Positions 21,301-33,300 of a stretch of 64,000 nucleotides of DNA are shown here, piece by piece; the stretch's first letter is position 1; the number at the start of each line of letters is the position of its first letter. Origin of the DNA: Larus michahellis. Taxonomy: Eukaryota > Chordata > Aves > Charadriiformes > Laridae. Below the pieces are notes generated by a model. The model saw nothing but the letters and a program-made list of their open reading frames with translations. It was not told the origin of the DNA and searched no databases. The stretch is taken from the NCBI RefSeq assembly GCF_964199755.1, contig NC_133901.1, forward strand, positions 47,213,418-47,277,417, written 5' to 3'. The position numbers and the translations under genes are program-made.

Positions 21301-24300
21301 TATCTGTGGCGTGTTCTGTTTGGTTTTGGCTGTGAAGGTGTCTGCCCTGTGCTGTGTGCCCAGTTTCTTGTGCCTGAGGTGTGGCGGTGCTTCCTGGCCG
21401 GGGTAGCAGGCAGATTTGTCAGTCTCTATTCTCGCAGATATTCTGCTTAGGTTTTAGCTTATACTAGTTATGTTTCTTGTAAATACTTCCCAGGAGGTTT
21501 GTTTTGCGTTTCATGGAGATTTTTTAATTTTTTTTTTAAACTGCTTCTCTTCAGCAATTCTTGGACAAACACTTATACTGTTTTATAGTTAAAACTAGTT
21601 TTAGGATGCCTTCTCCAGACCTGAGTGGATAAATGTCCTGGTATCATGAATAAAATTTTAAACAGAAAACTGTTGAATACATGCACAATGTCTTACAATT
21701 CCAAGCCTTTGGAAAACCAATAATTTGACTTGTTACGGAGAAGCTGGTGAGGGACTTCTTAGCATGTCAGGTAATGGTAGGACTAGAGGGAATGGATTAA
21801 AACTAGAGATGGGACGATTCAGACTGGACGTTAGGAAGAAGTTCTTCACCATGAGTGTGATGAGACACTGGCACAGGTTGCCCAGAGAGGTGGTGGAAGC
21901 CCCATCCCTGGAAGTTTTTAAGGCCAGGCTGGATGAGGCTCTGAGCAACCTGATCTAGTGGGAGATGTCCCTGCCCATGGCAGGGGGGTTGGAACTAGAT
22001 GATCTTTAAGCTCCCTTCCAACCCTGACAATTCTATGATTCTGTGTTGCTGTAAGAGTTGCCTGTAAGAGTATTGCCATGCCAGAAAGCATATGAAGTAT
22101 TTTGAAACTACTGTATCTAAACTGATTTGCATGCAAGACACGAATTGGTGTTGCATTTATTCAGACATTTATTCAGACATTACTCCTAGGATTGTTAGTG
22201 CTAATTTTATATCTTCTTGCCACTTTAATACAAATACATTCTGCAGCTTGACTAATAGTGTACCAGTAATACTTGGTTGTTCGGTGTACATAACTATAAT
22301 TTCTTTAGCTCCCTCCCCCTTTCTCCCTACAGCATTAACGTGTATTTTTAAATCACAGGGACTGAGCTAAATAGTTTGTTTGATACATATGCGTAGAGTA
22401 TATGTTGGTCCACGTACGGTGCTTGGAAAAGTAGTATGGCTGCTTCTAATAACACTTCCCTTGTGCTTTTTTTTTTTTTTGATAGTTTGTTATTCTGATT
22501 TCTTTTCAAGCTAGCATTAACTCAAGCTTAAGGCTTATTACATTTTACAAGCACTTGCCTGCTGGTCTCACTCATCCCAGAAGCAATGCTGAAGAGTGCA
22601 GCATTACTGCTATAACATAGTAAATATAATGAAAATCAAGTGTTATGCAGGCAGCACCTGAAACCAGGTGATAATGACTATGGTTATTAAGCAAACTTGT
22701 CTGGCTTTAATCAGGGACCTGTTTGTGGAACACAGACTTGATGAGGAAGACAATAGCAACGTGATAATGACAAAGCTTTGGTGGGTTGGGAGGACTTGGG
22801 AGCAGCATATATGAGATACTGTCTGTACAATCAACCTGTAATCTTTGGAGCTGAGGTGGAAGATGAGTTGGAAGAGAGCAGAAGCAGAAATGCATTACTG
22901 TAAAGCTGCACTGAAAGGTATTGTAAAGTTGAGTGGTTGCATCGGTGCTGAGTAGCTTTCTGGGCTCTCTGTTGGCTCTTCTTTTGGCTTTCTGCTTCGT
23001 TTTGGAAAGGAAATGGAAAAAGGATGTGAGAAATTTGGAGTAAGGTTTCTTTCTCCCTTTTATAATTCCTTTATGCTACTCTTCTGTCTTTCTGAAGGAT
23101 TTGATTATAGCATTGATCGGCATCTTGAACAGCAGATTGATGTATTTCAGCCATTCTTAGCAGTAGTTTGGCAGTAAGAAAAACCCAAAAACAAAATACT
23201 TGGCTGTTTGCAAGAAAAAACTAATTGAAATAAATTGTCAAAATTCCTTTAAAGGAGGAAAAACATTTTTACTGACAAATCAAACAGTGTGGTGTCCAAT
23301 CCAGCCATTACCTTATACAGTTCCTGGTAAGAATTGTGCAGTGTGGAGAAGTGAAACATTCTGAGACCAAAAGCAGGCTTTTCTGGTGGTTTGATTGTGG
23401 CAGTGTCATAACCCACTTCCCTCTTTCAGTGTTCAGTAGCATGGGAAGCTCTTCAGCTGAAGTCCCAACCACCAGGGCTTCCTGTGGTGGTTTGGAGACT
23501 GATTAAAAGCCACACGTGGGTGAAAATAATTATTTTTTCCTTCAAAGAAAAGTATTTTTTTATTTCACCCACACGTAGGATATATGTGTTATGGCCATAT
23601 ATGTGCTGTGGAGTCATTTCTTCTTGAGCCATATTACCTTTTTAGCTTTGTACAGAACCTGTAACAGGCAATGCTGTTACATGTCTTTTCAGATCTTACA
23701 TTGGTACCTACACAGTCAGCTTTTCTGAAAACAAACTATTAAATGATTTCTGGTGACAGGTTGCCAATAGCTAAAGCGTCTCCTTGAAAAATTTTCAAGA
23801 ACGTCATCAGTCTGCATGTATCTCATACCGAAATCATAGTTTAATAGAAAAGAAAGGTCCTTCTAAGCATGATGTTGAAGTTCTGGATGTGCAAGTGTGA
23901 TGTATCGATTTATACCTTCCTCCGTTTATAATCATGTATAGAGGATATAGCCTTACTAGCTGTTGAGCCTGAAAAACCAAGGCATTACAAACCTGGTTTT
24001 TGACAAGTAGGGCTTTCTACAAGTGACTGCTATGTAAAGGGAGGTCTTGCTAGTCACTGTCCTCAGACATAGTGTTTTCATTTCTGTATCCCACAACATT
24101 TTTCTTTCATTCTTTCTTTTAACTTGCAGAACTTTTCCTGGAAATCCCATGGGAGGGTTTGTATTGGTGATGAAAGTCTTGTGTCTGCAGCTGCAGAATC
24201 AAATGGAAATTGCTGTGTTTTGGACAAGGCACAGCCTATACTTCGGGTGGAGTGAGGGCGTTAATGCATAGCTTTTCCTGTAGAAGTTAATTTATTGTCA

Positions 24301-27300
24301 CAATGTTGGTTCTACAGTGTGTCGAATGGGCCACAGCTGAAAACATCAATTCTGAAGCTTGACAGGCTGTTCTAGAAGACCTGGTTGATTGAAGGCATAA
24401 GCAGGGCTGTAGTTTGGAGCTGTTGTTTTTTATGAAACTCTTGTTAATAACTGCTTATTTTAAAAAAAATACTTTTGAAGAGAAATGTGAGATGTGTAGC
24501 TGATACTGAAACACTTTCCAGAGCGTTTTTGTGTTTACACATGCACAGGTTGTTAGGCACATCTGTAATGTATACCACGGCACATCTGTAATGTATATCA
24601 CTGCGAGACATTCAGGTGAAGGAGATTATTTCTAAGCATTATTTACTGAAGGTATGAAATCTAAATAATACCCGTTCACAGTCCTTTTACTAGTGCAATA
24701 ATTAGTGTAACATTTCATTAGTGAGAACGCATTTTAGAATGAGCAAACTAGAATAAATTAACATGGTTCTAAGTTTTGAAAACATGAATAGCATTTCATC
24801 CTATGTATCAGCTTCTTACTCCACACAAACAAAAGAGAAGTCACTAAGGATGAAAATAGGAGTTAGGTGGTGCACAGCAGTTGTCTTGTGCTGGGGCTGT
24901 GCTGAGATGGTGGTATGCTTCCTGCAGGTCATAAAGAGATCTGGCTATTTTGAGGAAAAATAAGCAGAATGAAAAACCACAGTCATCTTTGTGTGAAGAC
25001 TAAGATTTGAATGGCCAGTAGCTTCTTGCTCAGTTTGTAGGCAAATGTAGGGACAGAGTCCTGGGACAGTGTGAAGAACGCTTGGCTTTGCTGTTTGCTT
25101 CACCGATACTGGACTTCGATTATGTGAGAAATGCATCTTAGGGGGGAAATAAACTTTGCTTTTGCTATGTTTTAGATTACCATGTTCATGGATTTGGTAA
25201 AAGATGAAATGTTAAGAATATATATTTATCTTGTAGTCTAGTAAATGGCAATTGGCACCCCCTTCAGTGGCACCATTTGCTGTCTGAGCAGACATAGGAA
25301 TATCGAGACAAACTAACATTGGCTCCAGCTGTAGCTCAGGTTTCTACAGGTTCTCAATTTCATCCTTTTCTCTAGCAATCTAAAAGCACTCGTAAAGCTC
25401 GTTCTTACAAAATTATTGCTATATCCATTCCTCTGCAGTATTTTTATTCAGAGAATAAGCATGATTTTCTAGGCCTGCCTTTTTAACAACTACAACAGTG
25501 CTGTGTTGGAGCTTCTGTCTTGGTAGCAGAGTGGGTTTTATCATTCCATTTTTCTTTTCTATGTGTGTATACAAGCCATGCCGACAGCTTTCCTGCATTC
25601 ACAGCTAAACACAGAGGTAACAGGACTTTTAAAAATGGAAGTTGTCATTTATTCTTTAGGGCTTCTGGTTCATGCATCTTATTCCTCTTAAAACATGCTT
25701 TTACAGCTTTAATGTTGCTTGACTATACCTGTGGTAAGCATATGCATGCTAAATTACAATCGTAGGCTGTACTATCCAGCATTTTTTTTTTTTTTTTTTT
25801 TTGCTTTGAGGTTGCTGAAAGTCTTTTTAGTGGAAAAAGTCCACGTGCTAACATTAATTTTTGGTTTTCAAATTGGTGTTTTACTGTCTAGGTTTTAACT
25901 TAGTATGTGTTAGCATAATACCAAAATGCACAGAAGAGATGTCCCCCATTTAGAGATGTATTGTGCCTTACATGGCTGTGATTTATTTTATGGATTTTTC
26001 TTGTACTGTACCTGCTTCTTGTTGTGGATACGTGAAGTTAAGAGAGCTGTGTTTCAGGCCGAGCTGCCACGATGAGATCAGTGGTCACAGTGGCAGGAGA
26101 GCTCTTGTGCCATAACATGGTTCAGAATGCACAGTCGAGAAAACTTCACCACTTTTCCCTCCTGCCCTGTTCTTTGCACTAGTTTCATGACACTTGAGGC
26201 TATCTGTGCTTATACCTTCTAGTCACAAGGACACAAGAGGTTCCTTCAAGTGCCATGGAAGTTTGGCACAAGGAACACAATGCTGACGAATGCATTAGCA
26301 TTGATATTGCTCCTCGATAGGTAAGCATTTCCTACCGTACCACAGGATTTTCTCCAGACCTGTTCCTGCTGTTAATTAGCATACTGCATTGCAAATAGTC
26401 TATTCCCTGATCTTTTTTTATCCTCTTCTTCCATGCCTGCATCGCTCACAATGCAATGTTTTATGGATATTTCTGGTCTTTGAAAGGTTTACTTGGAGAA
26501 CAGACTCCAAGCCGCTCTGAGTGAAATTACTGTGCTGGCAGTTTCTCAGAAAGCTTGCTGCTTCCCATTAATTTTGGGTAAAATGCCCAGTAATTTAACA
26601 GTTCTTAAGGTTGATTTCTATTTTTTTCATGTTGAATACTGCTGGTTAAAACTTCTGGCTGTCCAAAACTATCAGTTATCTATCATCTTTATTTTCATTG
26701 TTTGTGGGAAGAACAATAGATGTATAGTGTACAATGAATAGACATACTGTGTTCTAACAGAATTTCTCATCTGAAATTCTAAAAACAGTAATAATGCTTT
26801 CAGTCATCACTAGGCACATGTTCATGTTCTTCTAAATGTAGGCTGCTGCGCTTGGCTTAAGGTACCGTTGATCTTGCAACTATAGAGATTTGGAATAGGG
26901 AAATTACAGGTTTGTGTCAGTTTATAGTTTTGTGAAGGTAAGCCTAAATGTAATCTTACGTCTGTGGATCAGTAGTGACACTATTTTTAAAATTTATTTC
27001 ATTTTTAAAGGAAATTAATACAGGCACTCTTATTGTCCTGTGGTAAGACTTGCAACAGAAGAATCATGTCATTTGTTCCAAATGACATCTGTTTAACTCA
27101 TAACACAATAAACACCTTGGTAAATTGAATCAAATAAGCAATCTGCCTGTCTTACTACTTATGTGTTGCCACTTGTTATCATTTAAGACTTTTTAAAAAG
27201 ATTTTTCAACTTTATGAACATACATTCTCCATATATAGTGTTATATTTATAAAGAAAATAAAAGTGTGCAAATGTTTTCCTTCCCTCATTTTTTGGGAAG

Positions 27301-30300
27301 TAGAAGATATAGGCATGGTCTCCAGTTTTGGAAACAGAATACTAGATTTCTGGATAGGAAACAGTTAGGAATATTCATGAAATAATGGATATTTTGAAGG
27401 ATTATCATGGGATACCCCTCCCTACAGTGATGAAAATTCTTACCTTTTTCTTGCTAAGACAGGCAAAAATTAAAAAGTAGGAAAATTAAAGAGGTTGCCT
27501 TCAGTAAGAAGATAGTCAGTGTCTCGGGAAGCATATGAAAGATAATGATTAAGAACTAGGACTTAGACCTGTTTCTACAGTGAGATATAAGGAGGACATA
27601 GAAGCCACCACCACTTAGGAGGGATGAGAACAGTACAGGGCCAGCAGGTTCCTTAGGGCTCTGGTTTCTACTAGTGGAGGAACATGGAGGACCGTTGTTG
27701 CCTCTTTCCGTTGTATTCCAATGTCCTAATGGACCAAGAATAACTTTGCTGATGCCAGCGTGGATTTCCTCATCCTGTTTCTACTAGTTCTGCTAGTTAT
27801 TTTTCTTCCCTATCTGATGGGAGGGGAATGATTCGTAAGATCCACTGCACTTTTGAAAACACAACGCAAATTCCAGTGCCTCTCTACATGTGTCAGTAAA
27901 ACACGATGGCCCAGCTGTTTGATCTGTAGTCTTTCTGTTTGAAAGTGTATCTTCAGCATTGCTTTGAAATATTGGGTCTTCTGTTCTGTTTAGCTGCCCA
28001 TTATCACCGCTGCTTATTTGCTGGATGTTGCTTTTATTTGTATCTGCTGTTAATTTGTGTAGGTGATAAACGTGCAATTACGTGTCTGTGGGAGAAATCA
28101 TCCCAAATCCCAATCTGCCAACATGTTGTTTCTGATGAATTCTGAACCTCGCTGGCCAGAGGGCACATAATGTTCACGCAGGCACGAATCAGTGGGCGAT
28201 CATTTAATCAGTGTAAATATTCTCCCTTCTTATGGTGAACTGAGGAACCAGGGAGATTACATTTCAAAAGCATGTAAGTTGGGACTGGAATCCTCCCATC
28301 TTGAAAACAAGATGATGCTGATCTACTATGTCCACACATGAAGTGCTTAAAAGTGCAAATACTAACCACTACTATTAGGAATGTTTACAGGGGTTCAGCC
28401 TAAAAATAGCAGGAGGGAGGTAAGTTCTGTAACCAGGCAGGACACTTTCTTTGTCTTGTTTAATAAAACCTACTTGCCTCATACAGATTTCTGGTACAGG
28501 GATGTTGCTTGCCTATCCAAAGGGCCGTGGTAGCTCAGACATTCTAGGTTTCATTTTTCAAAACTTTCCTGATGGCTCTCCTTTCCATGTGGTAATTGCT
28601 TCCGGATGACATCATCAAAAAGCACTTGAGGCTGTGCTGTTTGATAGGGAAACTTTTGATGTTTTGAAATGAAACAGGTTCCAGATCATCTTGGATGCAA
28701 CTTGAGCTCAGTGTTGAATTGTAAAGCCTCTTCTGTGTGCCTGGGAGGATGCTTCTGCTCAATTTATCTTGGATAGTTACAAAGCCTGAACAATCAGCTC
28801 CTGTGTTTCATGTGTGGAGCTGATGGCCAGTCACCAGCTTTGTTTTCTGGTGAAGGGGTTGGGTAGCACAGGGAGTTTGCCTGGGCAGGGCAGAGACATT
28901 AGCAACTCGCCCTCGGTTTACAGTCTTCCCTCTCCTAATAGTCTACCTGAAGATAGCAACTTTAATGTGTTATTGATTATATTGTAGGACTCTGATGCTT
29001 GTACTTGTTTATAGTGAAAGAGATTGTGATAGGCAACTCTAGTTAGGTGGGTGGAGAGTGTTTGTGTGGGGTTTTGCTTGTTTGTTTTCCCAATGGTTAA
29101 TTTACATTTGTGTATTGAATCCTTTCCCTCTGATAATTTGTGAAGGGAATGGAGAAAAGCATGCTTTATGAAACTGAAAAATAAACGAATGTGACCAACC
29201 TCCAAACTCACATCTGTCAGGATGTGTTACTGGATACATACAGAGAAAATGCTGGAAAAATAAGTGCTCTCTGGGTTAAATCTCAATATTTTATCCCATT
29301 GTCTTCATACTGAGGATAGTAGCACATAGGTTATCTGATTTTGCACTTCATCAAAAAAGACTGGACCTATCTAAAAGTCTATAAAGTTTTAAGTATTTCC
29401 TCCAGTTAGAAACAAGTTTCCATTTTTTGCTTTCAGGGATTTCTACAGTAGCTTGGATTTCTTTTCCCTATTTTTTTCCCAAATTATCTCCATTCTGTGC
29501 ATTTACATTTTTTTAAAGTACAGATTTATTAAGTATTTCTGGAAGGTTCTCTGCATTTTTAAGTAAAACAGAATCACCATAAGCATCACTAATTATACAT
29601 CAAATTCAGCCCTTCAAGTGAAAACTTGCAGAATTTGTTTTCCCAGCAGGATAAAGTGTAGCGCAGGAAGGGAAAGCAATGATTTAAAGAGCTACATGCT
29701 ATAAAATTTCTTTTCAGTCCAGGAGTTTAAGTTGCTGCAAAACTTTCTCTGAGGTTTTCCACTGATGTTGTTTATGGGGGGGGAAATGGTTATATGCTTT
29801 CATACAAATTAAAACCCTTTTGAGATTTGTTGCATTGTGGATTTTAAGTGTAAATCACTTTCTAATGGGTCAAAACTAATGTTCACACTTGTTTCTGACA
29901 AAACTTCTAATGTACTCAAAATGCCAATTTTTGGAAGGCATTACCCAAGCAGAAAGAAGATACGGTGTTTCCGTTGAGGAACTTGTGGTTTACAGCACAA
30001 TTAGAAAAGTCAGAACTGTTGACTTGAGCTCTGATCGTCTATTTACTTTTATATATTTCAGTTTACGTGCTTAAATGTGGTTTATTTTTTTTTTTTTCAA
30101 CCACATATTCTTAATGGTAAAATCCCACAGCAACATAAGAACAGATGGATGTGGAAAAATTGTAGTTGAATATAACCCTGTTGTTTGTAATTTAAATATC
30201 GTGAATATTCTTGATTTGTCTAATGGAAATACAGAATAAAAATACTTCTGTAACAACAGGAGATGATGCGGTACTATGTGAGAATAAATAAAAAAAAAAG

Positions 30301-33300
30301 GTGAAAGTCTCTTGTAGAAAAGAGTTGCAGTATCAAAGACTGCTGTAAATCATGACAAGGTAGATTTTAATCCTGTGCTTCTAAACAGTGATCTGTGTTG
30401 ACCTGTGTTTATATAGTCATTTCCTAAGCACTTTTTCATTTTACAGACTAGTTGAATTTGGTCTTCCTTGTAATGTGTTTCAAACATTTGGTTGTTATGG
30501 GTACAGTAGCATGCTAATTCATCTCATTTTGGGTCTTTCGGTTTTTCTGGGGGGGAAGCCATTTCTTGCTGTACAGAAATTGCATGGTTTTGATTATTAT
30601 TTAGTCAGTGTTTAACTGTGTGCCAGTGTTTCGGACTGAAAGCAGTGTGTATGCGAGAAAAACAATGGATGCAATGAATGTGTATGGTTTTTTTGTCTTC
30701 TTTTTTTTAACCCACTGGCATTCTTCTCATGCTGTTTCTGTCCTCTGCACGCCCTCAACCTTGCTGCTGCTATCATGGCTCCTGCTGAAATGGGAAACAA
30801 AGTGAAATACTTGATCCTGATGGCAGCTGCTCCCAGTGACACCGTCTCCTTTAGGAGCATCACCAGTATCTTCAGAACCTGTTCAAGGAAGAAGATGTAA
30901 AGCAGGCTGGTTCACTGTGGGCTTAGTGGAGAAGAGGTGTCAAAGCCTGCCGTTAAGCCTACAAAACAAAGCCTGTTTTGAGGCTACCTATTGAGGCACA
31001 ATTTTTACTGCCTCTTCTGTTGCTGATATGGGAACAGTAAAATGTGGATGTTTATATGGCTAAATGAAGAGGTTGCAAAGCGTTACACAGTCTATCTGCT
31101 ACTGTAGACTACCTGGCACACTTATTTAAGGCATGTCTGTGCTGGCACCAGTAGCTGAACCTGAATGTTAAAGCTGTCCTCACTCAACCTTCATGCCTGA
31201 CAAGTGGTACTGATGGGGAGGCAGCATCCTCATCTGGTCCTCTGCTCCAAGAGATGGAGAATCATAGAATCTTCATGGTTGGAAAGGATCTTTGAGATTG
31301 AGTCCAACCATACACACACAAAAAACCCCAAACCCCTACAACCTCTGCCACTAGAGCATTGTGAAGGTCGAGGGGAAACCAAAGCTCTGTGACTGGCAGG
31401 TGACTTTCCAAGCAGGACAAGTCTTGGCTTGTTTATTGGCTCAGTCACCCTTCTTGGGTGAGAAGCCACTCGTTCTCCCCTCAGCAGCTCTGACTTGTGC
31501 TGTCCAAAATGCCATGTTCTGCTTCTTCAGCGTCGTAGCCCTATTTTGTGTTGCCTTCTCTCCTGTCACTGTTTTAGGGGACTGGGGCATTTTATTTGCA
31601 TTTGGAGTAGCATGCTGGGCATTGAGTGCATTTGCTGAATCTTTAGCCTGCGCCTCTCCCACAGACTGCACGGCAGTCTGCTGCACTCCATTGGGATCAG
31701 TGTGCGCTGTCATGTATTGCTGATGCTACCGCTTCTTCGTAAGGGTGTGATTTCAGTCTCCTGTAGGTACATTGTCAGTGCAGGAAGCTTTAAAACTTTT
31801 TCCAGAATTGATGGAGCTGATAACATTTGTTTGCCTGTATTGCCAGCATTTGTTTTCTTCCTTACAATTGATCTTATGGTGAATACTTGGCTTATAAAAA
31901 ATCCTCTCATTACTAAGATCTGCCTGGCTGTTGCTAGTACCTCCAGTTCCCAGTTATTCTTTGTATGTTCGCTGCATTTGCTTGCTTGGTAACCCAGACC
32001 TATTGGCTTAAAAGGTCATAGCTAAGCCATTTTAAAGTCATTAGCCACTCTGTGACTTGCTAGAGTTGCAGCAGTTGCGGTTACTTTCTCCCAAAATAAT
32101 AAGCTAAAGGCTAAAAGGCCCATGAAGCATGTTGATACCCTTGCTATGTAGGAAAAATTCTTTCTAGACTCTAAAATTGATTTAGTCTCCAAACAGGGTC
32201 TGTCACCAAGGAATTATGTAAAAGATGAAGCTGGAAGAAGGAGCCCCTAGGAATATCTATGTCTAAGCAAGCAAACTCCTTCAGCGCTGCAGGGCACCAT
32301 GTGGCCATGCCAGGCTGCCTCGCTGCTCTGTCAGGCCACAGCAAATGCGGAGGACACGCTCTCCTCCTTGCCCTGCCGTGACTGTGAGAGAAGGAAAAGT
32401 AGCAGCACTCATGTCCTGCAGAGAAGAGGCAAAAAGGGGGAGAGAGGAATGCGTGCCATAATTGCTTCCAGATGAGTTCCTTTTTTTGCAGCATTCTCTG
32501 CTCTTAGCTCCCAGGTAGAGTGAGCATTTGTATGTGTGAGCGCCCTGGTACATGGGGGAAGATGGCTTTTTGTCATATTTAGTTACACGTGTTCCTTTTG
32601 CCATTCGGAAGCTTAAGCAACCTTTTCTTGTGTTATTTGTTCCCTCTGCGTGTCAGGGAGAGGTCTGCTCACACACACTCTGGCGGTGCCAGCGGAGGAG
32701 GTTGTCGGCCTGTTGCTGCCTTCATCACAGCTGAAGGTTTACCTCTGGGGAGGGATGAGCAGTTCCTGTGGGTGGTGCAGCTGTAACCAGAAGAGGCATG
32801 AAGTCTACCCCTGGGGATTTCTGCAACAAATTGTTTTTGTAAATAGCTCATAGGTAATAGACTTCTGTAATAATCACTCAGTACAGCAGAGCACTTGAGG
32901 ACATACTTAATTGCATTGTTTAAATGAGGGCGTAGGTGCGGTTTCTTTTGTATATCTGTATGTTTGTCTTCTGAAAAAGTACGATCTACGGTTCAAATAT
33001 ATTCTTAATTGATATTACCTTCTCCGCCCCCTCTTCTGAGGTCATGTCAGTGCTTGGCACTTTCAAAAGTTGTCTGGTTAAGCTGTTACCTTTGTGAAAA
33101 CTTGTATATTTCTGCAAATTTCCTGTAAAGACTCACACAGAATATTTGCTCCAATTTGTCCAGTTTCAGAGAGGGGTCTTGGTCACTTTGCCATGGATTC
33201 AACATTTCTTTTGTGTGCAGCACATGCTGTGTGCGAGTAGCATTCAAGCAGTTCTGATGACCTTCCTGAAACTGCAGATGTCCTGAGGAGGACTTAGGCC

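Larger units (their letters stand above)
3303..21729 (+). other. DLG5: DLG5 intron 1, first part
   Basis: The first ~470 bp are still CpG island. Beyond that the DNA is AT-rich and non-coding. Within it I mark a 22-bp tandem duplication at 7985-8027 inside a strand-biased tract (7860-8180), T/G-rich tracts at 9335-9390, 9676-9703 and 19234-19297, an A/C-rich tract at 12531-12566, a T9A10 palindrome at 15827-15845, a homeobox-motif cluster at 18375-18480 and a GC-rich patch at 21040-21430. No exon with DLG5 similarity or other recognised coding sequence was seen. Scattered frames up to about 126 codons have no protein-like features. Confidence 0.7.
22046..31257 (+). other. DLG5: DLG5 intron 1, middle part
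   Basis: This is AT-rich non-coding DNA between the two CR1 copies. It contains a 12-bp tandem duplication (22155-22178), the 23511-23579 hairpin, a 23-bp tandem duplication (24556-24601) and a 21-T run (25782-25802). I see no exon or RNA gene. Confidence 0.7.

Noticed and set aside
32281..32604. 107-codon - strand frames around 32.3-32.6 kb
   Set aside because: Two overlapping frames of similar length in different phases, neither protein-like. Probably a local GC-rich effect.
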